From: Microvirga sp.
GTDB taxonomy: Bacteria; Pseudomonadota; Alphaproteobacteria; Rhizobiales; Beijerinckiaceae
Assembly: GCA_022241475.1 (NCBI GenBank)
Contig: JAKOMT010000005.1
Span: 167,185-218,805, forward strand
Reading direction: 5' to 3'
DNA length: 51,621 nucleotides
Shown here: positions 35,898 through 43,430 of the stretch, one piece after another
How the letters are laid out: every line of letters begins with the position of its first letter
Numbering within the stretch: position 1 is the first letter of the stretch
The notes under the pieces: model-generated
Seen by the model: only the letters and a program-made list of their open reading frames with translations
What the model was told of the DNA's origin: nothing
Database searches by the model: none
Program-made: the position numbers and the translations under genes

Positions 35898-37010
35898 ATG
35901 AGCGAAAACGAGCGTCGAATTCAGCGTCCCTCCCGCGATCCCTTCCTCTTCCGCCCGATCAGGTTCCGCTCGGTCGAGGCCCGCAACCGTCTCATGATGT
36001 CCCCCATGTGCCAGTATTCGGCGCAGGACGGCGTCGCGAACGATTGGCATTTCGGCCATATCGCGGCTCGCGCCGCCGGGGGGATCGGCATTCTGTGCGT
36101 CGAGGCGACCCACGTCTCGCCGATCGGGCGCATCACGCCCAATTGCCTCGGCCTCTGGAACGACGCCCAGCGCGACGCGCTCGCCCGCATCGTAGCGCAT
36201 GTGAAGAGCCTCGGCGCGACGCCGGCGATCCAGCTCGCCCATGCCGGACGCAAGGCCTCCGTATCGACGCCGTGGACCGGCACGAAGCCCGTTCCCGTCC
36301 CGGACGGCGGCTGGGAGGTGATCGGCCCGTCCGCCGTGCCGCAGAGTCCGGACGCCCCGACGCCGCGCGCCATGGACAAGGGCGACATCGCGCAGGTGGT
36401 GGAGGAGTTTCGCGCTGCGACCCGGCGCTCGCTGGAGGCGGGATTCGAAGTCCTGGAGATCCACGCCGCGCACGGTTACCTCCTGCATTCCTTTCTCTCC
36501 CCGCTCTCGAATTTCCGCGCCGACGAGTATGGCGGCTCGCTCGAGAACCGGATGCGCTTCCTGCACGAGACGCTCGACGCCGTGCGCAAGGAATGGCCGC
36601 AGGAACTCCCGCTCTTCGTGCGCATCTCGGCGACCGACTGGCATGAAGCCGGCCTCGATCTAAACGCCTCCATCGAAATCGCGCGCGCGCTCAAGGCGCG
36701 CGGCGACGTCGATCTGATCGACTGCTCGACTGGCGGCGTCCACCACGCCCAGAAGATCGCCCCATATCCCGGCTATCAGGTTCCCTTCGCCGAAGGGATC
36801 CGCCGCGCGGTCGATATCCCGACTGGCGCGGTCGGCCTGATCTCGACGCCGGAGCAGGCGGAGGAGATACTGGCCGGCGGGCGCGCCGATCTCGTGCTGC
36901 TGGGCCGGGTGCTGCTGTTCAATCCGCACTGGCCCCTGCATGCGGCGAACCGGCTGCACGCCGACCATGTTAGGTGGCCCGAGCAATACGAGCGCTCGAA
37001 CATCTTCTGA
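35898..37010 (+). CDS. NADH:flavin oxidoreductase, Old Yellow Enzyme family (YqjM-like)
   Basis: A 370-aa FMN-dependent ene-reductase of the thermophilic-like OYE subclass, which reduces activated C=C bonds. It has RNRLMMSPMCQYSA (Cys38, the YqjM-type redox-tuning cysteine), the substrate-binding pair His189/His192 in EIHAAHGYLLHSF, SPLSNFRADEYGGSLENR and the C-terminal FMN-phosphate segment ADLVLLGRVLLFNPHWPLHAA. No extra iron-sulfur or dehydrogenase domain follows, so it is not of the 2,4-dienoyl-CoA reductase type. The LysR gene starts 13 bases after its stop, so the two may share an mRNA and a pathway. Confidence 0.92.
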   Translation: MSENERRIQRPSRDPFLFRPIRFRSVEARNRLMMSPMCQYSAQDGVANDWHFGHIAARAAGGIGILCVEATHVSPIGRITPNCLGLWNDAQRDALARIVAHVKSLGATPAIQLAHAGRKASVSTPWTGTKPVPVPDGGWEVIGPSAVPQSPDAPTPRAMDKGDIAQVVEEFRAATRRSLEAGFEVLEIHAAHGYLLHSFLSPLSNFRADEYGGSLENRMRFLHETLDAVRKEWPQELPLFVRISATDWHEAGLDLNASIEIARALKARGDVDLIDCSTGGVHHAQKIAPYPGYQVPFAEGIRRAVDIPTGAVGLISTPEQAEEILAGGRADLVLLGRVLLFNPHWPLHAANRLHADHVRWPEQYERSNIF

Positions 37011-37023
37011 CGCGGGAGGACGA

Positions 37024-37917
37024 ATGTTCGACATACGCGACGCCGAGATCGTGCGGGAGATCGTCCGCTGGGGCGGCTTCCGCGCGGCGGCCGGCAAGCT
37101 CAATCTCACGCAATCGGCCGTCTCGGCGCGCGTATCGAGCCTCGAGGACCGCATCGGCGTCACGATCTTCGACCGTCGCAAGCGCGGCGCGCAGTTGACG
37201 CCGCAGGGCCGCGCCTTCCTCGAGCAGGCGGAGCGACTGGTGGTGATGCGCAACCAGATCGTCGCGAGCCTCGCCCCGAACGGGGGCTTCGCCGGGACGA
37301 TCCGCATCGGCGTCGCCGAGACGATCGTTCACACCTGGCTCGGCGACATGCTCGCGCGCCTGCGCGACCGGCTGCCCGCGATCAGGCTGGAGCTGTCGGT
37401 CGACACCTCGCCCGTTCTCGCCTCCCGCCTGCTCGACAACGATCTCGACGTGGCGGTGATGATGTCCTCGCTCGTGCCGCCATTGGCGGTGCGCATGCCG
37501 GTCTATTCCTGTCCGCTCGAATGGTTCGTATCGCGCGATTTCGAACTGGCGCCGGCGCCGCTGGGGCTGTCGGATCTCGTCCGCTACCCGATCATCACGT
37601 TCTCGCGCGGCACGCTTCCCTATGCGGAGCTGGAGCACAAGCTTCCCGTTTCCGACCTCTCGCCGCCGCTGCTGCACGCCTGCGCCTCGCTTTCGACGAC
37701 CCTGCATCTGACGCGCGTCGGATTCGGGATCGGATTGCTGCCGACCCCGATGGTCGCGCGCGATCTCAACGAAGCGCAGATGCGTCGCGTGAAGACCCGC
37801 GCCGACGCGGGAATGTCCGATCTCTCCTTCGACTTCGCCTATCTCCCCGGCCAGCGGCCGGAGGTGATGGAGGTGATCGCGGAGGCCGCCACGCAAGCGG
37901 TCGAGGCGCTTGATTGA
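37024..37917 (+). CDS. LysR-type transcriptional regulator
   Basis: A 297-aa LysR regulator with the N-terminal winged helix (about residues 3-62, GGFRAAAGKLNLTQSAVSARVSSLEDRIGVTIFDR) and a C-terminal effector domain starting near GTIRIGVAETIVHTWLG. GGGAGGA six bases before the ATG at 37024 fixes the start; the longer frame from 36940 lies in the OYE gene. Its stop codon lies in a dense array of TGATCGA heptamers just before the DUF1445-TRAP-DUF2848 genes, so it is the obvious candidate to control them, with the imported compound or a product as effector. This is inferred from layout. Confidence 0.92.
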   Translation: MFDIRDAEIVREIVRWGGFRAAAGKLNLTQSAVSARVSSLEDRIGVTIFDRRKRGAQLTPQGRAFLEQAERLVVMRNQIVASLAPNGGFAGTIRIGVAETIVHTWLGDMLARLRDRLPAIRLELSVDTSPVLASRLLDNDLDVAVMMSSLVPPLAVRMPVYSCPLEWFVSRDFELAPAPLGLSDLVRYPIITFSRGTLPYAELEHKLPVSDLSPPLLHACASLSTTLHLTRVGFGIGLLPTPMVARDLNEAQMRRVKTRADAGMSDLSFDFAYLPGQRPEVMEVIAEAATQAVEALD

Positions 37918-37954
37918 TCGATTTTTATGATCATTTCGATCACTATTTGATCGA
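37915..37954. promoter_or_regulatory. Probable operator array: three alternating TGATCGA heptamers
   Basis: TGATCGA at 37915-37921, its reverse complement TCGATCA at 37936-37942, and TGATCGA again at 37948-37954. Between the first two lies the perfect palindrome ATGATCAT (37927-37934). The first copy overlaps the lysR stop codon. The surrounding 130 bases are AT-rich and precede the DUF1445-TRAP-DUF2848 genes, so this is probably where the regulator binds. The promoter itself (37955-38050) was not resolved. Confidence 0.6.
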
Positions 37955-38050
37955 TTGACGCGAACTATTCTATTTGGAACACTTAGCTCAACAAAATAGA
38001 AATGCGGGATCGCAAAAGCGAACCGCGGGGAACAGCAGAGAGGGAAAAGT

Positions 38051-38836
38051 ATGGCTACGTTTTCGGAGCCATCAGCGCTGCGTCGCGCCGTCCGAGATGG
38101 CGTGTTCTCCAGGCCGACGACTGGCCAGGCGGGTGGGTTCCTGCAAGGGAACCTCGCGATCCTGCCTAAGCAATACGCTGACGATTTTCTCGCCTACTGT
38201 GTGCGTAACCCAAAACCCTGCCCGCTGCTCGGCGTTTCGGAGCCGGGACGTCGCCGCATCGACTCCCTCGGCCTCGACCTCGACATCTCGACCGACGTTC
38301 CGTTCTATCGCCTGCACCGTGACGGAACGCACGAAACGGTGTCGGATCTGGACGAGGTCTGGCGCGACGATCTGGTCTCGTTCGTGATCGGCTGCTCGTT
38401 CTCGTTCGAAGAATCTCTGCAGCGCGCCAAAATTCCCGTGCGCCACATCGAGGCGGGCCGGAATGTCCCGATGTACGTCACGAATATCGAAACGCGGCGC
38501 GCGGGCCCGTTCCACGGGCCGATGGTCGTCTCGATGCGCGCCTTCTCTCCCGCCGACGCGATCCGCGCGACGGTGCTGTCCGATCGGCAGCCGCTGGCGC
38601 ACGGCGCGCCCGTTCATTTCGGCGATCCCGCCCTTATCGGCGTCAAGGATCTGCTCAATCCCGAATTTGGGGACACGCCCGTCCTGCGCGACGGCGACGT
38701 TCCGGTTTTCTGGGCCTGCGGGGTGACGCCGCAAATGGCGATCCGCAACGCGCGGCCCGACATCGCGATCACGCACGAACCGGGTTTCATGCTCGTGACG
38801 GACGTGCCTGCCGAGGGAGCATCCATCGGCATCTGA
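38051..38836 (+). CDS. DUF1445 family protein, putative hydro-lyase/D-glutamate cyclase-like
   Basis: A 261-aa protein of the DUF1445 family, annotated as putative hydro-lyase. The mammalian relative converts D-glutamate to 5-oxo-D-proline; the bacterial role is largely open. Family phrases are GFLQGNLAILPKQYADDFLAYC near residues 29-50, DLVSFVIGCSFSFEESL at about 107-122, YVTNIETRRAGPFHGPMVVSMR and FWACGVTPQMAI near the C-terminus. AGAGAGGGAAAAG precedes the ATG. It is the first gene after the heptamer array, and the TRAP binding protein follows after 47 bases, so it likely acts on the compound the transporter brings in. Confidence 0.85.
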   Translation: MATFSEPSALRRAVRDGVFSRPTTGQAGGFLQGNLAILPKQYADDFLAYCVRNPKPCPLLGVSEPGRRRIDSLGLDLDISTDVPFYRLHRDGTHETVSDLDEVWRDDLVSFVIGCSFSFEESLQRAKIPVRHIEAGRNVPMYVTNIETRRAGPFHGPMVVSMRAFSPADAIRATVLSDRQPLAHGAPVHFGDPALIGVKDLLNPEFGDTPVLRDGDVPVFWACGVTPQMAIRNARPDIAITHEPGFMLVTDVPAEGASIGI

Positions 38837-38883
38837 ACGGCGCCCGCGCGTCGTCAATATCAAGGGGAAAAAGGAGCCTTCTC

Positions 38884-39942
38884 ATGAAAAATTCTTTCAA
38901 AATCGCCCTACTCGCCGGCATTGGCCTCGGCGCCATGTCCACCGCCTCGCAGGCGCAGGTGGATGAAGTCACGCTCTCGGTCGTCGGCTCGCTCAGCGGC
39001 CTGCCTCTCTACCGCCAGTTCGAAGAGCCCTTCTGGACGCAGATGCTCCCTGAAGCTTCGGGCGGCAAGATCACGGTCGAAATGACGGCCTTCAACCAGC
39101 TCGGCTCGAACGGCTCGGACGTGTACCGCCTGCTCGGCGACGGCGTGTTCGACGTCGGCATGACGGTCATCGACTATACGGTCGCCGACGCGCCGGAGCT
39201 CGAGGCTCTCGATATTCCGCTGATCGCGCTGAACGCCGACGACATGAAGGCCGCGGTCGACGCCGCGCGCCCGTGGGTCGCGGAAAGCTTCAAGGAGCGC
39301 TTCAACTCCCACCTCCTCGCCATCGCCCCGTTCCCGCCGCAGGTCGTGTTCTGCCGCAGCGAGATCAGCACGCTCGGTGATCTGCAGGGTAAGCGAATCC
39401 GTGGTTCGGGCCGCATGACGACGCAGTTCATCGAGGCGCTCGGCGGCGAAGGCGTTAATCTGGCCTTCGGCGAAGTCCCTGGCGCGCTGCAGAACGGCGT
39501 CATCGACTGCGCGATCACCGGCGCCGGCTCCGGATACAGCGCCGGCTGGTGGGAGAGCGCCACGCATCTGTTCGTGATCCCGCTCGGCGGCTGGGATCCG
39601 GTCGGAACGGCCGTCAATCTCGAGCGCTGGGAGAGCTTCTCCGAAGAGACGCGCCAGCTCATCACCGAGCAGGTCAAGACCAATTTCGAAGACCCCGCCT
39701 GGGCCGACGCGCAGGGCGCTCTCGAGCGTGACATCGCCTGTCTTTCCGGCGGCGAGTGCGCCGCTGGCCAGGCTGGCGACATGACGATCGTTTACGCGTC
39801 CGACGAAGACATGCAGACTGCTCAGACCGCTCTTCGCGAGCGAGTGCTGCCCGATTGGGCGTCGCGCGCCGGCGCCGAGTGGGTGCAGCGCTGGAACGAG
39901 ACGGTCGGCCAGGTCGTCGATATCGAAATCGCCGCGAACTGA
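38884..39942 (+). CDS. TRAP transporter substrate-binding protein (DctP family)
   Basis: The periplasmic receptor of a tripartite ATP-independent importer. The 352-aa product has a signal peptide (cleavage near ASQAQ at residues 20-25), VDYTVADAPELEALDIPLIA-type lobe contacts, the family Arg in GKRIRGSGRMTTQFIEALG that normally clamps a carboxylate, and QNGVIDCAITGAGSGYSAGWWESATH. Three or more cysteines (CRSE, DCAI, IACLSGGEC) are unusual and could form a disulfide near the C-terminus. AAGGAG stands before the ATG. The conserved Arg predicts an organic acid or amino-acid-like ligand. Confidence 0.92.
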   Translation: MKNSFKIALLAGIGLGAMSTASQAQVDEVTLSVVGSLSGLPLYRQFEEPFWTQMLPEASGGKITVEMTAFNQLGSNGSDVYRLLGDGVFDVGMTVIDYTVADAPELEALDIPLIALNADDMKAAVDAARPWVAESFKERFNSHLLAIAPFPPQVVFCRSEISTLGDLQGKRIRGSGRMTTQFIEALGGEGVNLAFGEVPGALQNGVIDCAITGAGSGYSAGWWESATHLFVIPLGGWDPVGTAVNLERWESFSEETRQLITEQVKTNFEDPAWADAQGALERDIACLSGGECAAGQAGDMTIVYASDEDMQTAQTALRERVLPDWASRAGAEWVQRWNETVGQVVDIEIAAN

Positions 39943-39965
39943 TCGCTGAGAAAATGGGGGTCACG

Positions 39966-40541
39966 ATGCAGGATACGCTCGTTCCGGCCTGGCCGTCGAA
40001 AGTCGTCGGCGCGCTCGCCCGGATCAACTACGGCATCGCAGTCATCTGCGGCGTCGCCCTGCTCGTGACCGTCGTCTACGTGCTGGCGGAGATCCTTCTC
40101 CGCCGGTTCGTGGGGCGGGGCCTCGGCGGAACCGATGAGATCTCGGGATACGTCATGGCCGGCGTCGCGGCGTGGGGCTTTTCCTACGCCCTCGTCGAAC
40201 GCGCCCATGTGCGGATCGACGTGCTGACCGGGCTGTTGCCCAAGTCGGGACGGTCGATCTTCGATCTACTCGCGCTCCTCTCGATCACTTTCGTCGCGAC
40301 GCTCGTGACGTATTGGGGCTGGCGGGTTCTTTCGACGACGTTGACGCGAGGCTCGCGCTCGAACACCCCGCTCGAAACGCCGATGTGGATACCCCAGTCG
40401 GTCTGGCTGGCGGGCTGGGCGTGGCTGACCGTCGTTTCGGTGATCCTCGCCATATGCTTGCTCGCCTTGATGATCGCGCGCAGCTGGAATGATGCGGAAG
40501 CCGTAGCCGGCGTCGCCTCCGAAGCGGGAGAAGAAAAATGA
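39966..40541 (+). CDS. TRAP transporter small permease subunit (DctQ family)
   Basis: A 191-aa membrane protein with four helices (about residues 22-45, 58-80, 95-118, 140-165). It has the DctQ signature region RRFVGRGLGGTDEISGYVMAGVAAWGFSYALVERAHVRIDVL, which contains the conserved Glu and the HVRID motif. GGGGG at 39956-39960 supports the ATG at 39966 over an ATG at 39954. Its stop overlaps the large subunit start (ATGA, 40538-40541). Confidence 0.92.
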   Translation: MQDTLVPAWPSKVVGALARINYGIAVICGVALLVTVVYVLAEILLRRFVGRGLGGTDEISGYVMAGVAAWGFSYALVERAHVRIDVLTGLLPKSGRSIFDLLALLSITFVATLVTYWGWRVLSTTLTRGSRSNTPLETPMWIPQSVWLAGWAWLTVVSVILAICLLALMIARSWNDAEAVAGVASEAGEEK

Positions 40542-41815
40542 TATTCTCTGTCGGTGGCGCGCTGCTTGGGCTGCTCGCCTTGTCGATGCCGGTCGGCGTC
40601 GTGCTCTTCCTGCTCGGGCTGGGCGTCGACGCGTTCTTTTCCTCGTTCCCGCTGATCCGCGGTCTGGGCCAGGTCGTATGGTCCTCGTCGGATAGCGGAT
40701 TGCTGATCGCGATCCCGTTCTTTGTTCTGCTCGGCGAGTTTCTCGTCCGCGCCGGCATCGCGGAGCGGACCTACCGGGCTCTCGACAACTGGTTCTCATG
40801 GCTGCCCGGCGGCCTGATCCACGCCAATATCGCCACCGCGACCATGTTTTCGGCGACCTCCGGCTCGTCGGTCGCGACGGCGGCGACGGTCGCGACGGTC
40901 GCCATGCCGCAGGCCGAACGGCTCGGCTACGATCAGCGCCTGTTCGCGGGCTCGATCGCCGCCGGCGGCACGCTCGGCATCATGATCCCGCCCTCGATCA
41001 ACCTGATCGTCTACGGCTTCCTGACCGAGACCTCGATCCCGCGCCTGTTCCTGGCGGGCCTTATTCCGGGAATCGCGCTGGCCCTGTTCTTCATGGCCAT
41101 GTCGGCGGCCTTGTGCGCATGGAAGCCGTCTCTGGGCGGTCCGACCCGCTCGGCGAGCTGGGAGGAGCGGATCCACGGCCTGCGCCACATCGTTCCCCTC
41201 TTCATCCTGTTCGGCGTGGTCATCGGCTCGATCTACGGCGGCTGGGCGACGCCGACCGAATCCGCGGCCATCGGCGTGGCGATCTCGGCGATCATCGCTC
41301 TGGCCAATCGCGGCCTGACCATTCCGGTGATCATCGCCTCGATCGTCGGCACCGTGCGCACCACCGCCATGGTGATGTTCGTCATCGTCGGCGCCTACTT
41401 CCTGAACTACACCCTCGCCGCCGCCGGCCTCGGCCGCGAATTGACGAGCCTCCTCAACAATCTCGGCCTCGGCCCCTACGAGACCTTGTGGGTCATCATC
41501 GCCCTCTACATCGTCCTCGGCTTCTTCATCGAGACGATGGCGCTGATGATCGCGACCATCCCGATCGTCGTGCCGATCATCGTGGCCCTGGGCTTCGATC
41601 CGGTGTGGTTCGGAATCCTGATGATCGTGCTCGTCGAGATGGCTCTCATCACCCCGCCCGTCGGCCTCAATCTCTACGTGGTGCAGGCGGCTCGAAAAGG
41701 GGGCAAATTCACCGACGTCATGGTCGGAGCGTTGCCCTACGTCGTCGCCATGTTCCTCATGGTCGTGGTTCTCGTCCTCTTCCCGCAACTGGCTCTGTTC
41801 CTGCCGAATTTGTAG
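40538..41815 (+). CDS. TRAP transporter large permease subunit (DctM family)
   Basis: The 425-aa, roughly 12-helix transport subunit, coupling substrate uptake to a sodium or proton gradient. Family marks are LLIAIPFFVLLGEFLVRAGI, SGSSVATAATVATVAMPQ, the re-entrant loop GTLGIMIPPSINLIVYGFLTE, YGGWATPTESAAIGV, and LITPPVGLNLYVVQAARKG near the C-terminus. It is a complete, separate DctM rather than a DctQ-DctM fusion. Translation is coupled to the small subunit. A 10-bp hairpin follows before the DUF2848 gene. Confidence 0.94.
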   Translation: MIFSVGGALLGLLALSMPVGVVLFLLGLGVDAFFSSFPLIRGLGQVVWSSSDSGLLIAIPFFVLLGEFLVRAGIAERTYRALDNWFSWLPGGLIHANIATATMFSATSGSSVATAATVATVAMPQAERLGYDQRLFAGSIAAGGTLGIMIPPSINLIVYGFLTETSIPRLFLAGLIPGIALALFFMAMSAALCAWKPSLGGPTRSASWEERIHGLRHIVPLFILFGVVIGSIYGGWATPTESAAIGVAISAIIALANRGLTIPVIIASIVGTVRTTAMVMFVIVGAYFLNYTLAAAGLGRELTSLLNNLGLGPYETLWVIIALYIVLGFFIETMALMIATIPIVVPIIVALGFDPVWFGILMIVLVEMALITPPVGLNLYVVQAARKGGKFTDVMVGALPYVVAMFLMVVVLVLFPQLALFLPNL

Positions 41816-41845
41816 CGCGGCTTTTACTCGCCAACGGGAGAAGCC

Positions 41846-41880
41846 AGACGGCGGCCTCGACGAGTTCGGTGCCGCCGTCT
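41846..41880 (+). terminator. Strong hairpin between dctM and the DUF2848 gene
   Basis: AGACGGCGGC (41846-41855) pairs perfectly with GCCGCCGTCT (41871-41880); the 15-base loop contains CTCGACGAG, itself a small palindrome. No T tract follows, so it is either a weak or Rho-assisted terminator or an mRNA-stabilising or processing hairpin that sets DUF2848 expression apart from the transporter genes. Confidence 0.45.
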
Positions 41881-41936
41881 CGGCGTTCGGCGCAGCCAAG
41901 CGCCTCACAAGAAAACGCTAGAAGGAAACCCGTCAG

Positions 41937-42629
41937 ATGTCGCAGAAACTCGTCTTCGTCACCGATAGCGGCGCCGAGCGCGCCGTGGAGATCGAGAACC
42001 TCGTCGTCGCCGGCTGGACCGCGCGCGATCGCGCCGCCGTCGATCATCATATCGAGGAACTCGCCGCGCTCGGCGTTCCCGCGCCCTCGACGGTTCCGCT
42101 GTATTACCGTTGCGCGGCCGATCTCGTGACGCAGAGCCCCGAGATCCAGGTCGTGGGCGGGGATTCGTCGGGCGAGGTCGAACCCGTGCTCATCGACGAC
42201 GGCGAGACGCTGTGGCTCGGGCTCGGCTCGGACCACACCGATCGCAAGGCGGAAAGCTATTCGGTCGCCATCTCGAAGCAGGCCTGCGCCAAGCCCGTGA
42301 GCCGCGACCTCTGGCGCTTCGACGAACTGCGCGATCGCCTCGACAGCCTTGAGATGGCCTCGTGGATTCGCGACGATTCCGGCGCCGACTGGACGCTCTA
42401 TCAGCAGGGGACGCTGGCGAAGATCCGCCCGCTTCTCGACCTCGTCGACGGCTCGCCGCTCGGACAAGCCGGGCGCATGGCGGCCGGGACGCTGATGATG
42501 TGCGGCACCTTCGGCGCGATCGGCGGCGTGCGCCCGGCGCGCCATTTCCGTATGGAGCTGCGCGATCCGTCGAGCGGGCGCGTGATCTCGCACGAATACG
42601 CCGCCGACATCCTGCCCGCGATCGCCTGA
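41937..42629 (+). CDS. DUF2848 family protein
   Basis: A 230-aa soluble protein of the DUF2848 family, which has no assigned reaction. Its fold is thought to resemble the fumarylacetoacetate hydrolase group. Visible marks are LWLGLGSDHTDRKAE (about residues 92-106) and SKQACAKPVSRDLWRF (113-128), and a C-terminal GTLMMCGTFGAIGGVRPARHFRMEL. His100 and Asp99/Asp102 may bind metal, by analogy only. AAGGAAA precedes the ATG. As the gene after the TRAP set, it is probably the downstream enzyme acting on the imported compound, for example a hydrolase or hydratase of a keto or acyl intermediate. Confidence 0.82.
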   Translation: MSQKLVFVTDSGAERAVEIENLVVAGWTARDRAAVDHHIEELAALGVPAPSTVPLYYRCAADLVTQSPEIQVVGGDSSGEVEPVLIDDGETLWLGLGSDHTDRKAESYSVAISKQACAKPVSRDLWRFDELRDRLDSLEMASWIRDDSGADWTLYQQGTLAKIRPLLDLVDGSPLGQAGRMAAGTLMMCGTFGAIGGVRPARHFRMELRDPSSGRVISHEYAADILPAIA

Positions 42630-42638
42630 GCCGGGGGG

Positions 42639-43427
42639 ATGAGCCTCGCCGTCGCCGCCTTCGTCGTGCGCGTGCTCGCGACCGCGGGCGTCGTGCTCGG
42701 GGTGACGGCGCTCGTCGCGAGGCTCGGCCCCCGCATCGGCGGCGTCGTCGCGGGGTTGCCGATCGTCGTCGGGCCGGGGCTGTTCTTCCTCTCGCTCGAC
42801 GAGACGCCGGCCTATGTCGCGCAGGCGGCGGTGTTCACGCTGGTCTCGCTGAGCGCGACGCAATCCTTCGTGCTCGGCTTCGCGCTGACGGCGCGGCGCT
42901 GGTCCGCGAACATCGCGCTTCTGTGCGCGTTCGCGGCGTGGGCGGCGACGGCGCTCGCTCTGTATCCCGTGGTTCTCGACGCCGGAGGCGCCTTCGCGCT
43001 GTTCGTGGGGGCGGCGATCGTCACGCGGCTCGTGATCGGGCGATTGGGCGTACGCGATTTTCCGCGACCGCGTCGGGGCGGCCTGGCCTCTCTGCTGCTG
43101 CGGGCCGGACTCGCCGGACTGCTGGTCGGCGCGACGACGCTCGCCTCCGCGCGCCTCGGGCCGCATCTGTCGGGCATTCTGCTGGCCTATCCCGTCGGCA
43201 TGACGGTGATCGCCTACACGATCCATCAGCGCGAGGGGCCGGAGACGCTGATCGGCACGTTGCGATCCGTGTCGCTCGGCACGATCAGCATCGCGACCTT
43301 CGGCTTCGTCACGGCGATCACGATCGAGGCCTGGGGAGCGACCGCCGCTCTCTCGGCCGCGCTCGCCGCGTCGCTCGCCGTCACCGCCGGACTGCTCGTC
43401 GCCTCGCGGGTCGTCGGACGACGCTGA
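42639..43427 (+). CDS. Multi-pass membrane protein of unknown function
   Basis: A 262-aa, very hydrophobic protein with about eight membrane helices. The N-terminal half has RLGPRIGGVVAGLPIVVGPGLFFLSL and the C-terminal half the similar RLGPHLSGILLAYPVGMTVIAYTI, which looks like an internal repeat and suggests a two-fold inverted or parallel transporter-like architecture. I do not recognise the family by name. The ATG at 42639 directly abuts a GGGGGG, an unusually short spacing, so a slightly later start is possible. It begins 9 bases after DUF2848 and may belong to the same unit; its stop is 3 bases from the convergent copper gene. Confidence 0.78.
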   Translation: MSLAVAAFVVRVLATAGVVLGVTALVARLGPRIGGVVAGLPIVVGPGLFFLSLDETPAYVAQAAVFTLVSLSATQSFVLGFALTARRWSANIALLCAFAAWAATALALYPVVLDAGGAFALFVGAAIVTRLVIGRLGVRDFPRPRRGGLASLLLRAGLAGLLVGATTLASARLGPHLSGILLAYPVGMTVIAYTIHQREGPETLIGTLRSVSLGTISIATFGFVTAITIEAWGATAALSAALAASLAVTAGLLVASRVVGRR

Positions 43428-43430
43428 GGC

